This document shows positions 22,655 to 33,500 of a stretch of DNA of 64,000 nucleotides, one piece after another. The number at the start of each line of letters is the position of its first letter. Positions within the stretch are counted from its first letter, which is position 1. Location: NCBI GenBank assembly GCA_963989385.1, contig OZ022503.1, positions 87,021,138 to 87,085,137 of the forward strand, read 5' to 3'. Both the position numbers and the translations under genes were made by a program. The notes beneath the pieces are model-generated. The model did no database searches and was not told the origin of the DNA. It saw nothing but the letters and a program-made list of their open reading frames with translations. Source of the stretch: Ctena decussata. Lineage: Eukaryota; Mollusca; Bivalvia; Lucinida; Lucinidae.

Positions 22655-22903
22655 TGAGCCGCGACACGACGAAACCCGACTCATATGAGCACGGACATCC
22701 ATCCACCCAGTCAAATCAGTGTCTTCGCTGTCGGCGTGGAGGTAGCTTAGACGTTTTACTTCGCTTTGACCGCACAGCAAAGACTTTGATCAGACTGAGC
22801 GGATGCCCAGGCTGATCTGAGTCTTCGCTGGGCGGATGCACAGACTGATCTGAGTCTTCGCTGGGCGCACATGCCTCATTTTGGGTTTTGTCGTCTTGCG
22901 GCT
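22655..22903. mobile_element. Palindromic foldback element (GCCGCGACACGA family), copy 8
   Basis: Starts TGAGCCGCGACACGACGAAA. The right arm word CTGATCTGAGTCTTCGCTGG occurs twice in tandem, a small internal duplication. Confidence 0.8.
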
Positions 22904-23209
22904 AGTGTAATTTTACTGATTGAAAGTAGATACATGTATTGTTTATGTGTCTGAATGACAATAAAGCGTATAAAACGTGAGTCAAAGCCGTAAATGATAT
23001 TTTTCACATACCAGAAATGATCCTAGGTATTAGGGCCAGTTTCATAATACATCCAGATGAAATAGCACACCAAAAGATCAAATGCCGTCACCCAAAGGCA
23101 AAATTCTGGTACCAAAATTGTATCTTTTTTTTTCTTACCGGTGAAAGGAGTTTCAGTTTTTGACAGAGTGTCATGTTCGGTGTTTAAGGTAGTGCGTCAT
23201 CACACCTGG

Positions 23210-23449
23210 GCCCGGTTGTTCAAAACTAACGACGTCGTTAGTTAACGTTTCGTTAAAATTTTAAACGTTAATATCTCAAATACGCCAATATATTTTGTTG
23301 AAAAAATGTAAGACGCTTTTGCAATGCAAAAGCTTCTTCCATTTTTTCAACAAAAAATACCAGCGTATTTGGTTACAAAGTTGCAAAACACTTAACGAGT
23401 TGACCTCTTAACGAGCTCGTTAGGCTAACGATGCTTTGAACAACTGGGC
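23210..23449. mobile_element. Harbinger-like MITE, copy 2
   Basis: Ends GCCCGGTTGTTCAAAA and GAACAACTGGGC, flanked by CCTGG at 23205-23209 and 23450-23454. Central palindrome TTTTGCAATGCAAAAGC, as in copy 1 at 9539, which lies in the opposite orientation. Confidence 0.7.
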
Positions 23450-23452
23450 CCT

Positions 23453-23663
23453 GGTTAACTATGTTTTCAAGGATGTTACGAAAACGAAAAAGAGCTGTTA
23501 CGAAAAGGAAAAGAGTTATATTTTCCAAAAGACCTGGTCATCAGATAGATCATCTGACTCTAATCAGACCTGGTCATCAGGTCGTTTGGTAACTATGATT
23601 CTTTATCGTCTCGTAACAGCTCTTTTTGATTGCGTAACAGCCCTTGTATAAACATAGTTAACC
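23453..23663. repeat. Inverted-repeat element (TGTTACGAAACG type), copy 2
   Basis: Ends GGTTAACTATGTTT and AAACATAGTTAACC, exact complements. Inside is GACCTGGTCATCAG repeated twice. It abuts the Harbinger-like MITE with no gap. Confidence 0.7.
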
Positions 23664-23939
23664 ACGAGTGATCATGGACCGAAACGGATACATTGACACT
23701 CGTCGACAATTTCCTTTAGAAGAACCTATACAATGTACATGGCTGACGATGTTTATATATTCACGAATAACCTTCGTCCACGCGACGTTGCGCGTAAGCG
23801 ATGCCACGGATAATTCAAGTAGTTGATTGTCCGAAGTAACGTTCGATATACGTCGTGTCATAGTGACGGCTGCTAAACGTAATAACCAATCACTGACTAG
23901 TCTTTGCCTTTTCTTTGACGTTAAATTAGCCAAAACTTC

Positions 23940-24062
23940 ACGAAGTTCATGGACGTATGAATGCATTAGGGTCCATGCAAAATTGACGTAACGCCCTTAC
24001 TTTGCACGTAGCCCATTGCGTTCATACTTCCATGAGCAACCAAAAAATGGCATTTATTTCTT
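23940..24062. repeat. Foldback hairpin element (CATGGAAGTATGAAC type), copy 2
   Basis: Worn relative of 17531-17675; GTTCATGGACGTATGAATGC pairs with GCGTTCATACTTCCATGAGC. Confidence 0.5.
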
Positions 24063-24256
24063 TAATAAATTCTAAAGAGATATACTCATCCCCTCAAAGC
24101 AAAGAAACCTAACATCCCGTCACAGAAATGAAAATACTGCAGTCTCGGATTAATTGGGCCATGTAGCATCCGATAATGTAATGTATTTCGACGTTCAGCG
24201 GCGCTCAATTTTCAACCTGAATGGGCCACGTGATGCCAACGAACCGAAAATAATAA

Positions 24257-24501
24257 GAGCTTCGACACAAAAAGTCAACGAAGTGGTGTTTGCGAACAGC
24301 AGAGGCTCAGATCAGCCTGGGCATCCACCCAGTCTGATCATAGTCTTCGCTTTGCGCTTAAAGGGTAGTGACGGTCTTAGCTATCTCAGTGTGGAGGGCG
24401 AAGACACTGGTCTGACTGGGCGGATGCCCAGGCTGATCTGAGTCTTTGCTGGCCGCACATGCCATTTTTTGTTCATTTTTGTTTTCTGATGTTGCGGCTC
24501 A
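24257..24501. mobile_element. Palindromic foldback element (GCCGCGACACGA family), copy 9
   Basis: Full length but with diverged ends (GAGCTTCGACACAAAAAGTC left, TGATGTTGCGGCTCA right). The inner arms remain clear. Confidence 0.75.
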
Positions 24502-24910
24502 ATCATTAATCTGCACTATAGTACATGTACGTGGAGACTTTTTACGGCCGTCACACGGCACATAGCACTCTCTGCAGTGAAGATAAAACAAATTCTGAAG
24601 AAATATCTTCTGGAAGCAAGGAATGCATCAGAGCTTCGCAATTAGCAGACTCGGTTTAACTGAGCCTGATTGTGTGCTGTTACGCAACGCTGCAACACTT
24701 ACCACGCCCAAAGTACCCGACTTCAGCGGATCTCTATATTCAAACTGACAGAGAATGAGGTCAGTGAGAGAAACAATGTTAAAACCACTGGTAACGATCA
24801 AGACCGTCAAGCTTCTGGTCATGTTCAAGACCGTCCTGCATTCCAATTCGCCTAAACTGAGAAAAAAGGGACATACAGACACAACACTTTTTTTTTTTCT
24901 TTGTGTAACC

Positions 24911-25078
24911 TCAGCCTGGGCATCCGCCTATTTTTATCAGAGTCTTCGCTGTGCCCTTAAAGTGTAGCTAAGGGTCTAAGCTAGCTACATCCGGACAGCG
25001 AAGACTCTTGTCAGACTGGCGAATGTCCAGGCTGATCTGAGTCTTCGCTGAGCAAACATACCACCTGGTCACAGCTCA
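24911..25078. mobile_element. Palindromic foldback element (GCCGCGACACGA family), copy 10, 5'-truncated
   Basis: Begins inside the left arm at TCAGCCTGGGCATCCGCC and runs to CACAGCTCA. The left terminal repeat is absent; it follows a T-rich run. 24502-24910 holds nothing recognised. Confidence 0.75.
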
Positions 25079-25395
25079 TACCGTATATAGAGCCCTAATT
25101 TAAGCAAATTTAATCAATTTCTGTCCTGATAAATATCAAGACTTTCTCTCTTTAAAAAAAATGTGTGCTTGAGATTTGAAAGCCGAAAAGTTGAGTATGC
25201 TGTTGGTTTTATGCATTGCGCAGAAGACTGTGAGTTCGAACCCAGTGGCAAACAACTGAAAATTCTCTCTGTGAACCCAGCAGGAAGGCGCATGAAAGCA
25301 TAATGCAACTAGTATTAGCGGTCATAGGTGATTTTACGATCAAAATCAATCGTTTGGACGTCTTTGAATACTTTCTTCGCCAAAAGTGGGTTATC

Positions 25396-26420
25396 ACTGT
25401 TGATCAAACAACCCGAGCAAGCCCGATCAGGCGACTTAGGACTGTCGAACTCGCTCGGCATGAGTGTTTGATGTGGTCTACCTTGCTTGGCATCGCTTCG
25501 GCTTCCTGCCCGAAAATTTTGGACAAGTTCAAAATATTCAAGTAGAAACCGTGCGATATCGGAAAGTGATCGGGTACATGTACCGATCTGAGTACAGGTC
25601 GAATTGGTCGAGAAACGATCGTGTAGACATCTACTTTGTCCAAACCTCTTTTCGACTTATACTCGTTCACTTCCCGAACACCGCGATTCCTATTCGATCT
25701 GTTGCTCAGATCAACTCGACCCTATCCGATCCCTTCTCAAGCGCTACTCGACCTTGCGCGAGAGACACGATCCTTATGGGTGTGTAAATCTGACAGTCTC
25801 CCATAAGTTGCTAAGAGCACGCAGAGATTACATCTGTAACTACTTGAAGTCCGCGAAAAGGCAGAAAGCCCGCCCTGCAGCTGCATTTTTGATGATGAAG
25901 CCACGACCTCATCGCCTCCACCTGGCCATCAGAAGGCTAATGATAGAAAGAAAGGGGGCCAGAAGTCAGCATCACATACACGCCTACACCTTCTTTCGTC
26001 TCTCTAACTCTAATTACCAGGCTCACAAATGCAACTGCTGTACCTCATTGATAAAACTGGTACTGATCCTCCAAAGCGAACCTAAAAAAAGGCAGTTTTT
26101 ATACTACAACTGTTTTATTGTACTTACACGATTAATTCATGACCTTTTCCACCTTTGTATGATCAGGTCGATCTGGTTGATTCGAGATCGTGAACAGATC
26201 AAGTAGCGGTTGAGTAGAGATCTTTAGAAATCGTAAAGGGGTCGGGAGGATTGAGTAGAGATCGGGGTGATTATCGGGTCGAAGTCCTTGGGGAGTCGTG
26301 AGTGGCCGAGTGGGGGTCGCGTAAGGTCGAGTAGCAATCAAGACAAGGTCGCGTACAAGTACGATCAAGAAATTATGACAATCTGGACGATCTAGTTGAT
26401 CTGATCGGCAGTGGGAACCT
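25396..26420. repeat. Possible transposon with GATC-rich subterminal arrays
   Basis: 25400-25790 is rich in CGATC/TCGAC words, and 26150-26420 is rich in the inverted forms (GATCGGGGTGATTATCGGGT and others), around a core of about 360 bp. The arrangement suggests an old DNA transposon about 1 kb long. No clean terminal repeat or target duplication was found. A 200-codon open frame at 25604-26206 spans both arrays and has no recognised domain. Confidence 0.35.
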
Positions 26421-26644
26421 GCCTTTAGCGAAATGGTCCGGTTGTGGTGCTTATTATTATTAGTAGTAGTATCATTATCATTACTATTGTCACTGGTGTA
26501 GTAATGAACATACATGTACAGCCAGCATTAGCCACCGAAAGAAGAATGCAATTTGTATAGATAAAAACTAAACAGCACTTTAGAGCTTATACATGTAGCG
26601 CAGTCTTATAAGATGTCTTAGACGCGGTCAACCGCTTTCATTTA

Positions 26645-27196
26645 AATAAACAAAAAGAAGAAGTTGTGAGCTTTCTTTCGCTGTACATACTTTTATGAGC
26701 CTCGTTATCTAGCGAAACAATTACAGTTAGCCTTTTGCGTTCGCGAAAAATCCAATATTGTTGACTTTACCATCAGTTCTTACGCTTAGGCCTGACAATA
26801 TGATTCTGTACAAAGGCATCATAAGTTCAAATCAATTTTGCAATCCGGACCAATACGTAATCCTTTGTTCCTACCAGATATACAAGTGACCATTAGGGAA
26901 CTTATTGATTTGTTTTTTTAATCTTTAGCTAAAGGGTAATATTGATACAGATTTATTCTACGGAAACATCGGCTGGCCAGTTCAGATGTAACCATGTGAA
27001 AAGTTGCGATTGCTTTCATGGACAATATAATCCTTTTAAAGGTGGGATGGGAGAGGTAGGGGGCGGCTACTAGTACAGGAAAGAACATGCTCGTTGAGTA
27101 GCAAAATCTTTCATTGCTTCCCCTGGAGGTGTACCGATTTACAATTAAAAATTATTTTACTACTACTACATGTACTACTACTACTACTACTACTAC

Positions 27197-27229
<33 letters not shown>

Positions 27230-27451
27230 TATTATTGTTATTATTATAATTATTATTATCATTATTATTATTATCATCATCAACATTATTATCATTAATC
27301 ACGAAAATAATTCTTTTACCAGCATTACCAGATTTAAAATATTTTGCGAATCGCTGCTCATCCGGCAATGGCAATACTATGCTTCCGTAACTTGCCAGTC
27401 TGAGTGCTTACCCTGCCTCAGAGTGGAGATCTTAGAATCAGTATCCGCAAC
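26645..27451 (+). promoter_or_regulatory. Upstream region of PAN gene A, duplicated at 62135-63140
   Basis: Aligns with the region before PAN gene B (for example CCAATACGTAATCCTTTGTT against the same word with one change, and GCTCATCCGGCAATGGCAATA). It therefore belongs to the tandem duplication and probably holds the promoter. A trinucleotide run inside (27160-27290) is much longer than in copy B. No TATA box was placed with confidence. Confidence 0.5.
27160..27290. repeat. (TAC)n/(TAA)n/(TTA)n triplet repeat
   Basis: Runs of CTA, then AAT, then ATT triplets. It generates open frames of poly-Thr, poly-Asn or poly-Ile on both strands that are not genes. Confidence 0.9.
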
Positions 27452-27539
27452 ATGGGGGAAACATTTTGGTTTACCGTGTTATTTAGATGTTTTGTCTTGT
27501 TTTTCTTTGGACATTTTAGCCTAATTTACTTCGGCAATG
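27452..27539 (+). CDS. PAN gene A exon 1 (signal peptide)
   Basis: ATG at 27452 in the context CAACATGGG; donor AATG/GTAGGT. 29 codons plus one base. Its counterpart at 63141-63228 has the same length and donor. Confidence 0.72.
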
Positions 27540-30500
27540 GTAGGTGGTCGTATATCTGAGTAATTCAAACACAAAGATTAGTATTTTGAATAAATTACTT
27601 AAATTGTGAAATATATTTCTTAACTTTATTGGGTACAATTCATGGGAAGCAACTCTGCCATTTTCATTTTTACCTTCTTTCTCAGCTGAAGTAGGATCTT
27701 AAAGAAAAGAAGGAAAGAATTTGTTCCGTTTGCAGCAAATGATTTGTTTTAAAAGTAGACCCCGTTTTTGGGAAGGTTTCTTGCTGCAAAGTTGCTCCAC
27801 TTTATGACGATGGATGAAACACGAAGGTGTACCCATTTTATCCGCAATCAAACATTTTAGCCGAGATACGAGAAAACTAACAAAGTGGCATAAGCGGTCA
27901 GCGAAGACGCAGAATTAGCCTAGGCATCCGCCCTGTCTGATCAGAGTATTTGCTGTCTGCATAGAGCTAGTTTAGAACCTTAGCTACCCTTTAAGCGCAC
28001 AGTGAAAAGTTTGATCAGACTGGGCGGATGCCCAAGCTGATCTGAGTTTTTGCTGGGCGCATATGCCCCTTTGTATGTTTTGTCGTGTCGCGGTTCATTA
28101 CTCTCTGTAACAATATCTCGTGTTTCAATCTGACTGAGGTATCATTGTTTAAAATAGTTGAATAAAAGTCTTATGCCAGTAAAAACCACAGATAATGTTT
28201 AGAAATTTTGATATACGAGATATAGAAGCAGCAACTTATTTTACAGTGACACTAATGCACCCAGTGAATAGTGACGCATTTCTTCCGTTTCAAAAACTGA
28301 CTGCATTTCCGATCATCATGCTTTTGAGAATTGTTTCCCTACTATAGGCACATGACCAGACCAACTTAAATATGAATTTAGTTGTACGTTATGCTACATG
28401 TATTTGAGACATGTAATCTAACTAATCTAACTTACTGTACTAGTTTATTTCATTTCCAGCCGAAAACATTAGATTTTGTCAAGTTTGTGATGGTTCCTCA
28501 GGTTTCACGGGACCTACTATTGCTGAATACCAAGGCTACACGAGCATTCGATGTACTTTGAAATGTCACAGACACCCTGACTGTCAGATGACGTCGTATT
28601 CTGAGAAGAAAAGAGTTTGTAAATTGCTGGCCAACGTAACCCAAGACTGTTCCCTTCGTACGACAGACATACAGTTCATGGTATGGTTGAATAATGAACT
28701 GGTTACATTTTTACAAATTCTTCAAAACACATACACACGCACGTGTGCATGCATGCATGCACGCGCACAAATTTCTGCAATCATTCTTTTATAAAAGAAC
28801 TTTTTAAGATACCAAATGCGTAAAAGCATATAGGCAAATAAATACACTGGTACGTATTGAAAATTTCTCCAAAACATACGCACCTGAGTATATATGTTCT
28901 GAGCAAAGTAAGAATCAGTACTACGGAACAGTCCTGCGCAAAGTAGGAATTCTCACTTTGTGTTACAATTCCAGATTGTACCGGTACAGTTCTAGAATTG
29001 CGCAAGGGATTCGGTTTCGGTTATCTTTGGGCAAAGTCGGTTGGGCAAAGTGGGAATGTCTGGGTCAAAGTAAGATTGGAATATGTTGTTGAAAAAAACA
29101 TATTGAGTTGATAAAAATGCTACATTTAACACTAGGAAAGGAAAATGCGCTATTGATGATTTTTTTATTGCATTGGTGTATGGTCAAGAAATTAACATTT
29201 TTATCATCTCTATAACCTTTCAAATACACTATTTGATTTTTTAGCTATCTTCTTTTTTCTTAATTAATTGTTTTTTTTTTTTCATGATAAATAATGACCA
29301 ATTACAGATTTCATATCCTCACAAGTATATGTAACTTCATTCATTCTCACTTTGTCCCGATTCCCACTTTGCGCAGTGACAAATCTGGAATTGTTGTAAG
29401 AATTCCCACTTTGTGCACATATTGCTGTTTTGTAACGTTAATAAAGTCTCAATATCAAATTATTAAAGGTATGACATGGTGACGACATCTCCTCAGTGGG
29501 TATAAAAGATGTATTTACTCGCCTGAAAAGACTAACACGAAACAGCCAACCCTGAAAATTCGGGTCACGTCAATTGTTGTTTTTAGGGGGTACATATATG
29601 TCGTTTTGCCTTGTAGGTATAGAGGATCTTACATGAGTGCTTATGTATTATTGAATTTATTAAACGAGTTGGGGAAGAATATAAGATGCGAGGCTATGCC
29701 GAGCATCTTATCGGTTTTCCCAACAAGTTTATCAAATTCAATAATACAGGAGCACAAATGCAAGATTCTATTTATCATATGACACTAAAATCGCATTTTA
29801 TTAGCAAATTTTGCACTATAGAACGTTACGATTTCGCCATTAGAAAACGCGACGTTTTTATGGACGCCAACGCATAACGGTACGACGTCATTTGCATATT
29901 TAATCCACTAGTGGATTATCGTTTTTAATGCATGGCTTTAATATACTCTCAGATGTGACGTCATTTGATAAATTCATTTTACATGTAGATCTGTAACAAA
30001 TAGTTAAACAGGAATATCAGATTGATAGACACAGCCATGAGAAAGGAGACCTAAATGGGCATGCGACAAATGATTAAGAGTCTGACCAGGCCGTGCATAC
30101 GTATCTGCTGATGTGAGTCTTCTCATTTCACTTCAGTCTGTGTATTCAGCGGAATCTTAAAATTGTATGTACGAAAGGAGGCGGTGTTATGGCTGTGCTG
30201 GTGGCAGGCTAATCGTTCATGCTATAAAGCTCTATTATGGTCAATTCGGGTAACTTCGGACCGCAGGTTAATTCGGACAGTGACATTGTTTTCTTTATAT
30301 GTGAATTATTTGGAATTGAAACAAAATCAACTTGGCAAACAGTAAAACTCCTGATTAGACGGCTCATTATGAGACGTCTCATCTGGAATTTTACTGTTTT
30401 CAGTGATATGTCCGAATTGACCCGCTGTCCGAATTTACCCGACTCGACCCTATATTTTCTTTTGCAGAACGAGAAAGACATCATTCCAGTTGTGTATCCC

Positions 30501-33500
30501 ACTAATGAAACTGTTACTAATGGAACAGCAAGTAATGAAACAGTAACAAGTGAATCGACAACGTTAACGTCCGAGAAAGTATCCCTAACAGCCACACAAA
30601 CGGTGCCAACCCCTGTTTCTACGGTTACGACTTTGTCATCGACATCAAAAGCAACAACTCAAGTAATGACTACGTTAGGGAGATAAATCTTGTCTAGAAG
30701 AGATTGTCTCCGATAACACAGGAGGCTTTTCTTAGAGGAGTGAATTTGCTCCCTCTCGGAGCAAATTCTTTCCTTTAAGAGTAGCTCACATAATTCATTT
30801 ATAATTTGACGAGAACTTCGGTCTATAGGAACACTTACAAGGGAGAGGAATCTTGTCTATCAAAAATTGTCTCCCATTCCATAGGAGGATACTCTTAAAA
30901 GACTAAATTTGCTCCCTTTAGGAGCAAATTGAGTCCTTTAAGAGTGACCCTCATTATTTATCTTTTCATTTATTTAAGTACATTATTTGACAAAAAATAA
31001 GGTGTATGGAAATACTTGCAGGGAAATAAATATTAAATTGAGCCGCGACACGAGAAAACAAACAATGTGGTTGTGCGCCCAGCGCAGACTCAGATCAGCC
31101 TGGGCATCCGCCCAGTCTGATCAGAGTCTTCGCTGTCCGCACGGGCGCTGGGCACACAACCACTTTGTTGGTTTTCTCGTGTCGCGGCTCTATTTTCTAT
31201 ATGTATTTACCTCCTATTTATAAGATGACTTTTTTAAAGTAATGAATTCGGTCTCTTTAAGAGCAAATTCTTTCCTCTAAGAATAGCCGACATTAAATAT
31301 ATTATTATTGCAAATGAAACTCAACCGCATCAGAAATGGACATATAATGTCCACTTCCGCAATATGGCGACTTTGTCTTTCCTTTGGCGAAAAATGAATT
31401 TCTCTATTTTTTTTCTTTCTTTCCATTTTATGTAAATAGTATTTTAAGTTGTTTTTTATTATTAAAATTAGGATAGTGTTAAGCGGTGACTGACAGGTCC
31501 AGCTTTCACCTAACTTATGACTTATAGTCAACTGACTCTCCAGTCATGAGCGACACGCCCATGGCCAAAATCAGCCAATCAAATCGTTGAACGCATCATA
31601 GTTTGGCCTATTCAAACAAGTGCACTGCAAGCGGGGCAACATACACCAATCGCTTGGAAATTTTTAGGACAATCCCAATGGTGTCTTCTTTCTTCTTCTT
31701 CTTTTTCTAATATATAAGAGTGAAGAATCATACTAGAAAACAGATTGTAGTTCACGCCTGGAAAAATGTGCAATTCCAATCCCAACTGAAATTCAAAAGC
31801 TTCTGTGAAAAGTTAACCAAATTCGACTTATCCTACCTTATTTACTCAGTCATATCTATTCCAGTACTTAGCCATTCCATTGCGGCATATTGAGTAGTTC
31901 ATTTGACCCTTACGAAGCTATAAATTCCATATACTCTCACCGATTTTGTTGATAGTTTGTCCAGCAACGATGAGGTGTAATCGGCTATTGTTCGGAATTT
32001 CGTATGTCACATGACGTCCAGATATGTAGGTCACGAAATTTAAGACAGGCACATTAAAGCACAATTCTTTTGACGTAAAAGAAGTAGTGGAGTTATCACA
32101 CACACAAAAAAAGGTACTTGAGTACTATCAGGGTTGTTCAAAGATGACCTTGGGCTGACCTTGACCTTTTTTAAAGGCAAGATCAAGTACGGGAAAATGC
32201 TAAAACATAAGATTTCATTGCAAGTTTAGAAGATTTTGGTCTACAAATTGGTCGTCTTAGTTAGTACATGGAAGATTTGTAGGTACAAGAGGTCAAGGTC
32301 ATTCTTTGACCTCTGACCCATGTCTCTCATATTTTGACAATTTAAGACTTCTCCTAAAATGCCACTCGGCTAACTGTAACCAAATTTCATACACAGCCTC
32401 CAGGGGCTGAGGGAACTAAAATTTATTCATGCGGTCTAGGTCAGATGACCTACATGGCCCCCATACTCAGGTGAACGATTCAGGGCCTCATGACCCTCTT
32501 GTTTATGTTTCCTTTTACAAAATGACCAAGCCTGTAACGCATCAAATACGCAATTAAGTGTAATAAATGCAAACGACCACCACCGGTACGCGGCCACCAC
32601 TGGTAGCACGCCAGTTTAAATTGAGCCGCGACACGACAAAAAACCAGCAAAGTGGTTGTGCGCCCAGCGCAGACTCCGATCAGCCTGGGCATCCGCCCAG
32701 TCTGATCAAAGCCTTCGTTGTCCGCATGGAGATAGCTTAGACACTTAGCTATCCTTTAAGCACTTAACGAAGACCTGATCAGACTGGGCTGATACGCAGG
32801 CTCATCTGAGTCTACGCTGGGCGCACAACCGCTTTGTTGGTTTTCTTGTGTCGCAGCTCAGTATTATATTGGCGAGAGATTTATAGAAGCTTGAAGCTTT
32901 TTACAGTTGGAAATGGAATTGCGCGTTAACAAGGCGTGGTAGTGTGATACTAAATGATTTATATTTCATAATGATAATGAGTACTTGTCATCTGGATGCT
33001 GATTCTGACTAAAGCTCAAAGCCGCAGATTTAACAAGTTGCTTAATTTGCGCTTAACTTTTGCTAAGTGTGTATTCATTTGCTGGTAGACAGAAACCTTT
33101 CGATAGCCGGCCCGCGTAGTGCAGTCGGTAGGGCACCTGACTTTTAAGTCAGAGGTCCTGGGTTCGATACCAGGTCTGGCCACATACTTACGTTTCTCCT
33201 TCCGCTGAGTCAAGAAAGACAGTCGTCAGTTTCTGGCGAAAATATGTGCACTTAGTACTGGTTAACCGCTTTGGAGGTCTAAGCCTGCCCAGGAATAGGG
33301 TGGTTATGTTAACTGACCGTCCCGACATGACCATAGCTGTAAACCGCGGACGTTTATCAATAACACAACAACAACAACAAACTGCGTTCTATTTAGAAAT
33401 GAACCAAAATACATCATAAGGCTGTGTCCATAATGCTTTGTTCTCGGAAGAGACTTGAAAGAAAATACCCTGACAGCTACCAAGACATAGCCACAGTGCT

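Noticed and set aside
25604..26206. 200-codon open frame
   Set aside because: Spans two inverted GATC-rich arrays and their core; no domain, mixed basic composition and no splice context. Most likely a chance frame in repeat DNA.
27111..27524. Open frames on both strands with poly-Thr, poly-Asn or poly-Ile
   Set aside because: Produced by the triplet microsatellite. The real exon 1 of PAN gene A lies in another frame at 27452.
30209..30595. 128-codon minus-strand frame over PAN A exon 3
   Set aside because: Half is the MITE and half is antisense to the Thr-rich exon.
33106..33182. tRNA-Lys gene
   Set aside because: Same SINE head, followed by the SINE body; the acceptor stem does not pair properly.
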